Shown here: positions 47,061 through 59,613 of the stretch, in pieces | How positions within the stretch are numbered: the stretch's first letter is position 1 | How the letters are laid out: each line of letters starts with the position of its first letter | Origin: Muricea muricata | Taxonomy: Eukaryota; Cnidaria; Anthozoa; Malacalcyonacea; Plexauridae | DNA length: 64,000 nucleotides | Reading direction: 5' to 3' | Assembly: GCA_963855995.1 (NCBI GenBank) | Contig: OY979723.1 | Coordinates: 7,011,013-7,075,012 of the forward strand | Position numbers and translations under genes: made by a program | The notes under the pieces: model-generated | The model's database searches: none | Seen by the model: the letters and a program-made list of their open reading frames with translations, nothing else | Told to the model about the DNA's origin: nothing

Positions 47061-49259
47061 CTGGAAATGAAATTTGTCATCATTGTCATAGTAGCAACAT
47101 AAACAAATTGAACTGAGACCAATATTAATGTGAAGAAGATGTAACACGAAACGCTGTAACAGACAGTCTAGGCTACTTTGCAAAATTGAGAGAGGAGATA
47201 AGCAAAAGGTTTATCAAATAAAATTGATGAGACTCTTGTAGGCGATTTGATAAGTGAAATGAACAGATGTTTCAAGATAATGGCATGTTTCGTATCATTT
47301 ACTCCCAAACCTAACTCTCATTGTGGCCGTGTTTTAACCGTAAAGTTCCGTACCTTAGGGTTCTATTCGAAACCATGAGAGACAATAAATAGAAAACAAT
47401 TGATTTCCCGAGAGAGGTAACATTTAAGAAATATAAAACATTTTCCGTGTTGATATACAGTTATATGAACACGAGTGGAAATTGGAAAAACGAGAAATTG
47501 TGTGGAAACACGACGCCCGAAGGGTGGAAAAACGTTTTATAATTTTTTTATAATATAGCAATGTCAAAAGCCCTAAGGATACGAAAAATTTCCGTCAAGT
47601 GGCAAGAAATTTTCCGTGTTCACATTGAGTTATGTAAGCACTGCTCTTAACCAATCAGCGTTCAGGATTCATAAATCCCATATTTAATAATCTTTGGTCG
47701 TCATTAGGAAATGACACTTATCATCTTCATTCATTCATTTTTTAATGATGATGACTATACATAAAAACTTAAAATTTTATCAAATAAATGCACTATTTGT
47801 AAGTGTAAGTGTCCATTAGAAATTAAGTCTACGTATATTCAAAATTATGTGCCTTTACCGAGTGTTCGACAACTCATATAATCTGATGATCTGATTTTAT
47901 TTAAAGCGATCATGATTTGTCTGTTCAAAAAGCTCCAAGTTAATGTTTCCTAAAGTCTTAATTGGTCTCCAAAGTTGCATTTTCACCGTTCTTGTCCGAA
48001 TAAATCATGTCCTGCTGAAATCCGCTAGGTTGAGCATTGATTTTCTACGTGAAAAATTAGCTTCGAGCAATCTCGTACCCACGCTCTTTCTTAACGGTCC
48101 TATAGTTATACGTGTTGCTGTTTTCCCCTATTTCATTCTACTAATCTTTGAATGAGTTTCCATCACTAACCTTTTGTATTATGTCTTTCTTGTAGTAATA
48201 TCTCATAGCTCGACACATTTTGATCTTATCCATGTTAGGCCGCCGTTTCACGATTCCCCATTGTCGCGCAACTTCGTTAATATTTAAAAATTCAAACTCT
48301 CCTTTCGCCTTGTCTGTCCAGCGCACAATTGAAGTACACGCCGGGTCTTCCAAGATTTCAAGCAAAAATTCCCAAAGATAAATTGATGTTCTTGCAGCCA
48401 GAATGGGTCCTGAATGATTTGCTGTAGAATAATGAAAATATTTAAATATTATGCTGCAAAGCATCGTCATCGAAGATTTTCACCATCAAAATCATGGAAC
48501 TATACTGTATTTAAGTTGTTACTAGTTGGCCAAAGCTTTTGCCTATGGCTATGACAACACAAGTTTGTTCCTATGTTGTCTATTTATTTATACCAATGAT
48601 TAAAATATTTCCTAACTATAGTATAGGTATACGCATTTGGAGATCGACTGTGATTGCGAGGTTGGCAAATTCGTAACAGCTCTAATGCTCTATAGCTTTC
48701 CAAGCTGCTGAAAATGGTCTTCGCATGGGTACCAATGTATCAACTATGTAAATTTGACACTAAATTGGCATGCACACATCTCTTCCATAATAAATATATA
48801 CAGCTGCAAGTGCACGTTTATATAAGTGCTGCAAACAAGACCTCGTTCAGGTTGAATGATTCAATTCAATTTCAATCACACAGACAACCCTTTGAAAGTG
48901 AGGCTGAAATAATGCCACTAAACTGATTAGTAACATGAAAGAAATCATTCGTAATATATCTCAATAAAGCTTTTGGACGTAATTAGGTTTAGATCTCTGG
49001 CTTTATCAAAGCTGTGAGACTAAATTTAGTTCGTGACATGAAGTACTTTAGCCGGTCTGTAATTTGAACCATGCACGTGCTTCAATTATACTTTGAAACA
49101 CACATTTTTTAAAGAAACATTTCACTATCATGCATCGTGTATCTGTATACAATATAAGCATTGTAACACGTTTCATGTAAAATTAAATTTATCAAAATTT
49201 AAATAACACTTACCTTGTTTACATTGAGCTCTCTGTCTAAACGCGGGATTTGCTAGCAT
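46920..49259 (-). CDS. ETS-domain protein B, diverged paralogue of A (gene span)
   Basis: Three minus-strand coding exons join in phase: 49259-49214, 48421-48171 and 47060-46920, giving about 145 residues. The ETS domain fills about 29-112: YLWEFLLEIL (30-39), VARQWG (66-71), recognition region MDKIKMCRAMRYYY (79-92) with Arg86 and Arg89 kept, and VYKFL (106-110). Compared with A, the conserved Asn-Tyr at the start of the helix is replaced by Asp-Lys and Leu-Ser by Met-Cys. DNA contact is therefore possible, but specificity may differ. The tail has only about 35 residues, Pro-rich (LPSPSPPPQ). Such a bare ETS domain could act as a competitor or cofactor. Further 5' exons are possible. Confidence 0.8.
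48171..48421 (-). CDS. ETS gene B, exon 2 (core of ETS domain)
   Basis: The acceptor TTATTCTACAG opens the exon with CA (phase 1) and the donor AAAAG|GTTAGT closes it in phase 0. It encodes residues 17-99, from NHSGP to DIIQK. It is 15 bases shorter than the A exon, the difference lying mainly before the first helix. The ETS fold residues (LWEF, Trp50, WG, RxxRYYY) are kept. Confidence 0.9.
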
Positions 49260-49268
49260 CTTAAAAAT
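49214..49268 (-). CDS. ETS gene B, exon 1 (likely start codon)
   Basis: A 55-base exon from acceptor TCTCGTCGACAG to donor CAAG|GTAAGT. ATG at 49259 begins MLANPAFRQRAQCKQ, and the single leftover base gives phase 1, matching exon 2. The frame is also open from the acceptor (IFK before the Met), so a coding exon upstream remains possible. If the ATG is used, a 5' UTR exon must lie upstream. Confidence 0.55.
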
Positions 49269-49299
49269 CTGTCGACGAGAAAATTAAGATTCCCCATTA

Positions 49300-52200
49300 G
49301 TTTTGGAAATGCCTGAAGGATATTTTGCAAGTTGGGATTTGCTGCAAGGATAACCGAATCTACCAGGGCAGTCAGCTAATTTAAGCCCGGTTTCCATGTG
49401 TAAAATTTATGTACATATTAAGCCAACATATTGTATGCAAGCATTCTCATTGGCTGTCGTAGACCATTGTATGTATAAGGTTTTGTCAGGTCTTCATCTG
49501 ATTGTAAAAACATAATGACGTTCGAAATCGCAAATGCCAAATCATAGCAACAAACGTTCGGATTTCAAAAAATACCTTGAAAAAATCTTTATGTTTTTAT
49601 TTTACTGAACAGCTAACATATCGAGAGCTTCGAATGGAATGTTTTTTGACTTTTCTTACTGAAATTTGGGGAATATTGTACTCTAATCACTTGATTAGCA
49701 TCCCTTAATTCATTAACGTTATAGTCAGAAGCCTTGTTTCCAACCAGTTTGCAAGCGTCAAAAACGTGGAAGTTCAGAGGCATATGCTATTATTCGTCGT
49801 GAATTTGGAACAACTCTAGAAAAACTTGATTAAAAATAAATCACTGGAATTTGATTGTAAGTCTGTACGTCTAGTGAGGAGGTTTGCGACATGGTATTTT
49901 GTTTACGTCTAGATGATCAACGAAAATCTTGTCAGGTGGAGAAAAATCGTAAAATGCTGTCATATGAAAAACTGGTGCCAAGTTGCAGCATTATAGAATA
50001 CATATTACGCTTGCATTACCTAAATCAAATCAACGCAATTCCGTGCGGGGTGACGAAATTCAGATCGGGTATAGCTCAATTTGATTAGTGATGATTTTAT
50101 TAAATTAGTCAATGATTCGCAGGGATTAAATATCGATGAGGTTTAGTCTCTAAAGGGAAATGGTATTCGTAGCATGTACGTGATGTCTATCACAAGCTTG
50201 TTTCGATAGCCAACATCTGCAAGAACCAGCAACACTTAGTTCAACTGATGCAAAAATGGGTGTTATATCAATGCGACGAAAAATCAACGGCAAGATCAAG
50301 AAGCAACATAAGTTCGGTTTTCAACTTGTCTAATGTGATGGCTTTGCAATGCGGTGAAAGATAACAACATGGCATAGATTATACACTATACAGAAAAAAA
50401 CAATAACGTCTTTTGACTAAGAGGAAAAATGAAGAGGTGCAACCAACACATCAGCATGAAACCAAACCCAAACATTGAGTCTTGCTACATGCACGAACCG
50501 ATTACTGACAGTGTTCCACCATCAATATTTAAAAAATTATTTAAAGATATTTAAAAAAATATTACCATAAATTTAGTCAGAGATCGTTTTACATTTTTTA
50601 CTATAGGATTACATGAGTAAAATGTTAATGAGAAACTTAGAATTGTTAGAAATGAAAGAAAAGACTTGTCAATCTTATTCCTGGATATCGTAACAATCAA
50701 CGTATAACGAATCACATGCAGACACGACTTTTTGTATCTATAAATCGTGTCCTGCTTGGAAAAGTTTCAAAAACGCCGCCTCTAATTTGCATTAATAATT
50801 GTTTAAACAAGCTACGTGATGAATATTTTTGCCAGGCATGTTGGATAAATTCTACAACGTATATTCCTTCCTTGCAACTTAGTCTTTGACGTTGTGCAAC
50901 GCACAATGTTGAGTACGAATTGCAGAAAAATTACGACTATAAAATAATGTTAATCAGTACTTTTTCTTAAATAACCCTAAATTAGAATATTAGGCTTCCT
51001 CAAACGAAGCTATTATTCTGCTCTCATAGAACAGTGTAATATTGAAAGGCAAAAAGTTAAATGTAAACCTGATATATCACATCATCATGAAGACCAGGAT
51101 TCTAAAGGCTACATTGTAGCTTCGTTCCTAATTCAGTTTATATTCAAATTGGACTTATTTCCAAGTCCGATTTGAGTAAGAGTACATTGGCTCAATAATA
51201 ATGAACAGTGAATGAACTTAATGTGAATTTAAATTATTATTATGTAACAGAAAACTTACTAACTGTTAAGAAAGAACAAACTCATTTCAAGTTCGAAATC
51301 ATGCTTAAATGAGCGAGTTAATCGTGCACATAAATTTAAGTCATTTAGGCTATGTTGAGTCAATGCCAGTGCATTCATATTTCTGAAATTTTAGAATAAA
51401 AATACTATCTTGTGCAGAACAGCATTGGGAATCATGGAGCACTTGCCAACAACAAATATATGATGAGTAATCATAGTTCAAACACAATATATATATGAAA
51501 TATTGAAAACGTTTTTAGCTACATACCAAATATCTGAACGAAGTATTCCTTGTAAAATTATAAATACTTTGTAATCGTCGTTAAAACTGTTGCATGGAAG
51601 CCTAAATGTTAAACGAAAGCAACGCGGACAACCCTGACAAAGCGGAACGCAGAACTCTATAATTGAAAATGGGTTTTACCCTTGTCTGATCACGATACAG
51701 CGCATAATGCAAGATTCCAGAATAATATTGGCCGTCTGAATGGTTGGGAGAATATCAAGGTCAGTCAACACAAAGTAACGATCTTCAACCTGCGTTTAAA
51801 AGATCCATTTGTACCAGAACAAGTACTTCACAAGGTGTATGCAAGCCTTCTAAGTAGCTAAAGTTGATTTAAGGGCAAATAACTTAACGGTCACCCAAAT
51901 TTTATGATTAATGATCGTTCTAACAAGTTCTCCATAGTTTCTGCAAAAACTTCCGCTGTAAGGAAATTTTTTCCGCTTTTGAGTATTTTTGGACTTTCAG
52001 CGTCATTGAACAAAAATTTGTACATATCAACCAAACCTTCCTTGTTTGACTCACCATACATTTTCACTATATATGTCCACGTTTCTCCTCAGGTATTTAT
52101 GTAAATAGGTATATACTAGTTACAGCATCTCCAGTGTCATAAACTTCTGCTGATGTGAATATAGTATGCAAACATGAGGTTAACAAGGGTACCGCTATGA

Positions 52201-55096
52201 ATCCATAGGATATAAACTCTCATCACTCAAGTCGAGATATATGAATAATATAGGAAATAAACGCTCATCACTCAAGTCGAGAAAACAATTACGACGGCCA
52301 AACACGTGTGGATATGGGATTTAATTTTTTCGAAAGCTTTGCTCGGCAGCTGCTCAAAGGGGAAATTAAAGGGAAAAGGGCGTTGCCTAAATCTGTGATA
52401 ATTCCTTACATCGTTCTGTTATATATGAGATTATGTCTCCGTGAGGAACTTGATGTTTGTTAGAGCGAGTTGACATCAGCCTATTTTTTGCAGGCAAAAT
52501 GTGTCTGAAAGTCCTTCATCTCTGAGAGATTACGAGAGATTTCTGCCCTCTTCAAAAAAGGACAAAAGGATGATTGATGCATACAGGCGACTAACGCCCT
52601 TGTTTTTGCCTCTTACGGCTTTGAACTCTTCTCAATGTTCAGTTGTTTTTATTGTTGTCGCTATAAATAAATGGATTAATTGGCACCAACTGTTTGTGTT
52701 TAGACTAGTAAAATTTCCATAACACTAGAAAGAATGAGACAATCAAATCTATTTCCTTCTACAATCGAAACCTTATTTATGCTATGTTTAACATGTTAGG
52801 AAATAAACCATAATCTACCTGCAAATTATTAAACTCAAAAAAGAGTATTTTATTCTTTCTATGTAAAGGAAACGATTACTGCTGCGCGTCAATTTATCTA
52901 ACACATACTTCCCCTTCAGGGCCCCCCTTCAGTGGGATTGGCTGTCTTATTAACAATGAAGGTTATGTAATCTTTTTACCATGCGTCGGTATAGCCTCAC
53001 ATTGGTCAACTTTTAAACATTCAACCATGCTTTGAGACCAGCTACGTTTTCCTTTTAATTATTGACATGGTTTCAAAGGACAATATTTAGACAGCACTAT
53101 TTTCAGCTTTCCAGACACGAATTTACCTTGAATTTGTGGCAAATCCCGTCGGTGTACCTATGCTAACACGCTAGCACGAGCTAATTCAATTTCAAACACC
53201 AAAATTTTGACATAATTTTACAGTGGCCTATCAAAATAGTTTGGAAGTTATCACTTCCCCTGTCACATTACAATATATGTAGTAATACATATATATTGTC
53301 TAATGAATATCACTAAACAGACAGCATTTCGATAATATACCGAGGTATCTGTAGACTATTCTATTACATACATTCACTTCATGGGTTTAAACCATTATAT
53401 TGTCAACTCTAGCTGGTTTATGAGTTGTTTGGACATTTAGTGGTTAATATATTTCTACCACGCTCTCAAAAATGTCTTTGACAAGAGGCTCAGCCTTTGC
53501 GGATACTTTAGATTACCAGATCCGATTGTTGAACCCAAAATTAATGCGACCAAATCAAGATAAATAATCTAATGTTGCGTACAGAGGGACAGCACACAGC
53601 TATATTAACCATCATGCAGACAAAGCGCCATACAGACTATGAAGTATGATGACATAATCATAGAAAAGCTTTGATTATAAACCGGATTCGAAAAGATAAA
53701 GTGATAAATTGTATTTTAAGCTACACATTAGTGCATTAGAACATTGATAAACCGCTAAGAAGCACAATAAGCAATATCTACAACGTATTTGTGACTTACT
53801 TTGAATTCCGAATGATGATACAGGTTCATAAGCGTGCTCAATAATGAATAGTAATATGCAGTACTTCAAGAAGCATATTTAATGCATCACTTCCCGTTGT
53901 TTATGAATTTGATTTAAATGCATGGGAGGCTAAGGCCAAAGGGGCATGGATCAGGGTGGAAAGGAGTCAAATTTCAATGAGAACTTGAGTACACAAGTAA
54001 GAGAAGCCAACACCTAGTGTTTCTTCTCAGTTCTCACTTCGTTGTAGCCTCGTGTTTATAAAGTATCTCAATCTCTTCACATTTCCCCACACTGGAGAAG
54101 CGGGCATAAATAATTGGGCATGTAAATTGAGCCCATGCACAATAAATACATTTCGAATTTACAATATAAAACTACTGAACAAATTAGGAAAATAATATTT
54201 GGTGATGATCAATTATCTGGTCATTAGCATTATTTAATAAGCAATCAGCGAGAATTAGTAAGTCAGCAAACAACTTAGCGTTATTGGTTTTCTAATCAGT
54301 TTTTAACCATATTTATACCCCTAAGTGCACCTGCAAATCATGTATCCACGAACATTTAAAAAAGCAAGATTAGAGGGCATTAAGTTGTGTCACCACCAAT
54401 GAATTTTGTGTTGGACTGGAGTGATGAATTAGCCGCAATCTTTCAAGTCAAATTAAATGTGCCAGTTCATTTCTATTTTTGGGATCATTAGCCCATTTCG
54501 CCACTCGAAATGTACCGAGATTTTATGTTTCCGGTTTTTTTAAAAAGAAATGTTACGCCTTGAATAAGTTACATGGTTTAAGGGGTACGTGAGTTGATAT
54601 CGTTCTAGTAGTTATAGAGATCACTACCTCCCACTTATTGTTTTTGTCAGCATGCTGACATGTATATGCAAGATCTGGTTTCGCATTAGATTCTAATGAT
54701 GTATTGTTTCATCAATTGTTATCTCTTAACCGCAAATTTATGCATAAACACCAAGCTAAAATGGATCAGCCTTTGTAATCGCCTTTTTGAAACAAAGGCC
54801 ATCATTGTTTCTGGTTTGTCCCACAGAAACCGTGGAGTAAGAAGTGATACTTGCAGTTCGTGCGAAAAACTGCAATAGCTAGGGTGAGTGAAATATCGGA
54901 AACTATTCAGGACATTAACTGAGAAAGTTGTTGGGCGATCTCTTGTTGTTATTCTTGAGCTTTGAATTCCACTACAACTATACTTAAATGCATCCTCCTG
55001 ATAAGCGAATCAGGTTTCTTGTGAGTGATCAGGAAAAATAGTGGCGCGGTATTGCACTGGACTTTCTGGCTTAAACGGTGGAGCCATGCACAACAA
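49300..55096. other. Upstream region of ETS B, no firm gene
   Basis: A plus-strand open frame follows a good acceptor (TATTTTTTGCAG at 52486-52497) and reads SESPSSLRDYERFLPSSKK and further to a stop at 52722. No donor or homology was seen, so it is only noted. A 2x tandem copy of CTCATCACTCAAGTCGAGA is at about 52219 and 52264. Confidence 0.3.
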
Positions 55097-55150
55097 AATC
55101 TCGCAGTCGTATTATAGTGATTGGCAATCACTGAATGCGACTGCGAGATT
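55097..55150. repeat. Nested palindrome
   Basis: AATCTCGCAGTCG (55097-55109) pairs with CGACTGCGAGATT (55138-55150). Inside, AGTGATTG pairs with CAATCACT around one base (116-132). It may be a small foldback element or a protein-binding palindrome. Confidence 0.7.
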
Positions 55151-55419
55151 ATGCTGGAAGATTTTGTTACAAATGAGAAATAACTGTTATAAAAAATCAT
55201 TACTCGTAGAGAACTAAGACAACATTGGGTGGTAACTTGATCATATACGACTGATCGATCTCAAGGCTCCAAAACAATGGATACGATGCCTTCACGCCAC
55301 GAAAATCAGTTTACAATAAACCAATCTCGAATAGACGATTCTGGTCGAGGTTCTTAAAACTAATCAAAACCGAAAGTTATTTGGTTTGATCGCATTCAGT
55401 CTGCCCGGAGTTGAGGAGC

Positions 55420-55662
55420 TTATAGCTTGTGTAGGCGTTCATCTTCTCCCACGTACAACATGCCGCCCATTGCTGCACGTATTTCTATCAGGTCAAGATA
55501 AGCATGCGTTATTTTTAATATATCGAAAGGCGTAGGCAGTGGTTGCGTTTCATCAGGCACGTCCAGATGCCGGCAAGATGCACGTCGCTTGAATCCTTCT
55601 TTAAAATTACAATGCAATCTATTTCCAGGCCCGATTTTTTCATCATAGATTGTTTTGTGCAT
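55420..55662 (-). CDS. Candidate small ORF, 80 codons, function unknown
   Basis: ATG 55662 lies just after a TATA-like TATATATAA on the minus strand. The frame reads MHKTIYDEKIGPGNRL, then LDVPDETQPLPTPFDILKI and IEIRAAMGGMLYVGEDERL, with a composition unlike the AT-rich noise around it. An internal TT|GTACGT could be a donor, making this a first exon. No homologue is recognised. It lies about 6 kb upstream of ETS B on the same strand. Confidence 0.35.
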   Translation of the reverse strand: MHKTIYDEKIGPGNRLHCNFKEGFKRRASCRHLDVPDETQPLPTPFDILKITHAYLDLIEIRAAMGGMLYVGEDERLHKL

Positions 55663-55699
55663 TGTTATATATAGAGTAACTAGGTGTACGAATGTTGCA

Positions 55700-57530
55700 G
55701 TGGCCTTACGCCTTTTATAAATGTCGTCAGTATATCAAGGTGACCGATGTGATAGAGTATGCACTACGATCTACATATAATTACTAATTTAAATCCGTTC
55801 CATGCAACGGTTGTATATAGCAAGTGAGAAAAGAATCTGAAGTTTCAATATCCATGTGAATTTCCATGCGAACTGTGAACACAATCAAAATATATAATCA
55901 TTTCGGACGTTTTTTGTCCTATTCTTATTCGAGAGATTCTCATATTTTGCTCTGTTTCATTGGAATTTCTCTTGTACGTGATACAGCATGCAACGAGGCG
56001 TGGGTTGATAATATAATATATTATTGCCGAGTGTCATGCATAAAAAATGATATGGAGGGTTGTCAATATCAAGTGCTATTTGGGGTTCATAATTTTCTTT
56101 TTTTTTGTCAAAAGGAAAAAGGATCTAGAGAACCGGACATGGCAAGTCGACGCGCGAACTTGATTTTGATGCGAGAGTGAGATGAGACAGTGTTGAAGCA
56201 GGTGATAAATTGTAGCAACTACAGTATTCATTAATTGAATCACCATTTATTACCCTATAAATTGGGCGGCATGCCTTCTCAGATTCTGCAACCTATTGAT
56301 GAAAGTTTATTTTTCTGAGGATTTAATGACAGGGAAATCTAAAAAGCCAGAATAGTGTAGTGAAATCTTATTTTTCCAGGACGTTAAAGGTCCCTTGGGT
56401 GAAATGGGGGAGAGAGGGGTTGAGGGCTTTCAATCTTTTTTGCATGGGAAAAGAATCCAAAATAACAAAACCAGATTATGATCATGATGACATGATTACA
56501 TTGATAATGAGTGATATACAGCCACGCACACAAGGTGATATGAGGCTCAAGGGCAACTGTTAACGATGACAAATGCACTAACATATATAGCTAACACATT
56601 CTACGAACATTCAAATCTGCCAGAGAGCAGAATCAGGAGTATATGCGGAGACCACTCAGCTGTTGCATTGGGGGGGGGGGATGTCCCTCGACTCTTTCTC
56701 TTTAGAACTTTTAATTTACCGACCACATCAATCCTGCTCACTGCAAATTTCCTGAAGATTTCCAAGTTTAGTTTGTTCGACATGACGAGGTTACGCCTCT
56801 AAGAAAAAGTTTATCTGTATAATACGTTACTCATATAACCAGCTATACCAATTAACCAATCCAGATGCAAAAGTATAAAATGTCTATTCTATGCTTCTGG
56901 TAGCCAGTTGATGATAATGTTTCGGTATTTATTGGCCAGCTAATTACATGCATGATTGATAGTATTCAGGTGGTTGCATGCAGAGTGCCACATAATGTGT
57001 CGAATAATTCGTGAAGATTCTTTTTCAAGCATGGGGTTTACCTGCATAGGGTAAACGTGTATTCAAATTGGGAGAAGAATTCAAACAATTGTTGTCAGTG
57101 TAGGTATAATTTTTTCTTCATTTTTCTTGAATTTCGACATGTGGACGATTTTCACTCGAGATTAAGACACATCTAGTACCGTCTAGAAACTATTCAACAT
57201 CGACAAACGGTCACAAAATCATAACTGATTCACTCTCAGCCTGTTCGTAGGCACTAGCTACCACCCTAAAATCAGACAAACGCTTGCAGCTACATTCCTA
57301 GCTTAGTGGTGACTGCACTGACTGGCGAGAACAGCTAGTGCACGGGAGTAGAAGAAAAGGCGTACGGCGTACTTCAAAACGTATTCAAGACAAAAAATGG
57401 ATGACATTAATTTTTTGCATCCCTGTGTAGCGTCTTCATTTAATCTTTTCTGCCGTGATATTGTGTGCAAAAATGTTCCCATCTCACGTTGGTCCCAAGG
57501 TGACATATTTAGGTTTTTATTTAGATTGTA
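55700..57530. other. Non-coding stretch, no supported gene
   Basis: Only chance-level ORFs. A dispersed repeat copy is at 57128-57230, and a G10 run at about 56671. Confidence 0.35.
57128..57230 (+). repeat. Dispersed repeat, copy 2
   Basis: It shares GAATTTCGACATG and GAGATTAAGACACAT with 24130-24240, same spacing and orientation. Confidence 0.5.
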
Positions 57531-57532
57531 AA

Positions 57533-57587
57533 ATGAGTGATAGTGATGAAAGCGACATACCGGCTCAAGGTCAACCCGACGTGTTCA
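57533..57587 (+). CDS. Candidate first coding exon of a plus-strand gene
   Basis: ATG 57533 begins MSDSDESDIPAQGQPDVF, an acidic N-terminus of the kind common in nuclear or cytosolic proteins, and reaches a donor TTCA|GTATGT in phase 1. Upstream (57300-57400) is more CpG-rich than average and could be a promoter. No matching acceptor was found in the window, so the gene would continue to the right. If not spliced, the ORF is only 26 codons. Confidence 0.35.
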
Positions 57588-58210
57588 GTATGTATCAAAA
57601 TACGCCTGTATAATCTAAATTGATAATGGCTAGACCTGATTGATAAACATGACTATGGTTGCCGAAGTCAAAGCTCGATACGTTTCTACATGGTCATAAA
57701 AAATTATCGATGCTGATCTATCTCAATTGTAGCTTCGATAGAAAATGGTATTCAGCGCAGTTCGTTCAAATATAACGCAAGACATATAGTAGCATCATGC
57801 ATTGGCATAATTAAAACCACTTTTACACGACGAAGATATTGATATCTAAAATGATAAATAGTCGCCGGACGCTGTAGCAAAATACGACGGACATAAAAAT
57901 GCTTGTACTGAGATTTACTCGCTGGTGTTTCTCAAACCCAACAATTATGTCTATGACGTCAAGCGCAAAGTTCCTGCAACATCGGCAGTGATAGCTTACG
58001 ATTTTTGAACCAAATGATGACGCAAGTGTGTTAACCTTGCATACAACGTGACGTTTAGGATTTATCACAGGCAAATTTATCTGATTAGTGTTGCACATAG
58101 TAACACGTAACTAGGTAGCATGAAAATAACAAGCCAATTTTTTTAGGATTATGTTAAATGTTTAAAGCACGAGTAGGAGGTTTAAAACTTATTAAGAGCG
58201 TTTTAATGAA

Positions 58211-58526
58211 GGACCGGTCATTAATTATAAGAGGAGATGAGGGACACCGAAGAGAAATGTTTTTATTAGTAAAGCTTGCTTACCCAACCAATAAGTATTC
58301 AATTTTTTTCTTCACTTAAACTCAAATATCTACAAAAAGTTTAGCACCCACCCCTAATAATGATTCTGGTTAGTTTGCTTGTTGTGTATGAGTGTTGACA
58401 TTGTTTACCCAATCCTTGAGGTGTTTAAAATTTTTCATTTACCAAACCTTTTACTCAACCAAAATTCAGTTTACCTAAACTTTTTGTCTTCGGTGCCATC
58501 CCCTGCTTTTAATAATGATCGGTTCC
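58211..58526. mobile_element. MITE with GGACCGGTCATTA-type ends
   Basis: The left end GGACCGGTCATTAATTA pairs with the right end (reverse complement GGAACCGATCATTATTA). Both are followed inward by GGGA..CACCGAAG. It is about 316 bp, without a convincing ORF or clear target duplication. Confidence 0.6.
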
Positions 58527-58869
58527 TAAGTAGCAAAACAAGATTATGCCACCTACATTTATCATAAAGATATCACTTCTCACGTACCTTTAATACAGTA
58601 TAATTCCTGGCAAGTAAAAAAACTTGATAGATATACCGACTGTGGTTATCAGGAAATGTGTGATTATAATTATCTCCCATTAAATCATATCTGCAGCAAG
58701 AAAAACTGAAATTTTGGGTTAAAAAATGCCTTGCACAAATACAAAAGCTATCTAGCTTGAAGCTTCTTGAACTTCAGTTTTTTTTTAAACAGAGTTTGAG
58801 TTACTTTTGGTGTAAATGTGAAGTTTGAACCAAAATCGCGCGGTAAAATGTCTTTAAATATAAGTCACA

Positions 58870-59330
58870 TGCGGTAATTGCCCCCCCCCCCCCAAAGGTA
58901 CCACCAAAATGTGTTGCTATAGCGGCTTTTACATGTACGTACATCCGCTCAGAAAATGTTCTGAATTTAACTGCTCTTGAATCTGATTAGGTTTGACAAG
59001 ATGTCACTTTTATTTCGTTCCTGTTAACCGTACATGTTTTCTAATCTTCTTATGGCACCGCCTCTCTCTCCTTTAAAAGGCTGCAGGTGGGACAGTAGCT
59101 TTTGGCCACATCTGCATATCGCGTGTACAGCCAAATAAAAATAAAACCTGTCACAGACAAGCTTTCTGACAAATATCGGACAAATATTCTCTGTGTCACT
59201 GATCAGAAACTTTCTAGCAGATTTGCTTAATTATATCACATTTCTGCAGTTTCTTGTAATGTTTGACTGAATTTGTCAGACCAACTATAACATTTCACTT
59301 GCAGGTTTTAACCCCCCCCCCCCCCCCCAA
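58870..59330. repeat. Two long poly-C tracts
   Basis: C runs of about 14 and 18 at about 58880-58894 and 59311-59328. Similar runs occur near 10040, 41730 and 44030. They are likely slippage tracts and possible assembly-error points. Confidence 0.8.
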
Positions 59331-59613
59331 TTACCCTCTGCAAGCTTAAGTTTAATGTAGCTATGTACATTGCCAGTCAGACGAGATTTAGCTTTCCAGA
59401 GATAGTTTTTTGCATTATAACCTCTAACTGAACCAAAAAAACATTACACTGAACACTACACTACATTACACAATTTAGAATCTGCACATATACGTACATG
59501 GATAACATCACTTTGTTTTTTAGAAGGTCCCTGAGAAAACAGATTACAAAGTAGTTATACAGTCATACTGGATACAAACTATATGATATATATATATATA
59601 TAAAATAAGGTTG

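Noticed and set aside
52498-52722. Plus-strand exon after a strong acceptor
   Set aside because: No donor, no partner exon and no recognised protein. The later part of the frame is hydrophobic noise over an AATAAA.
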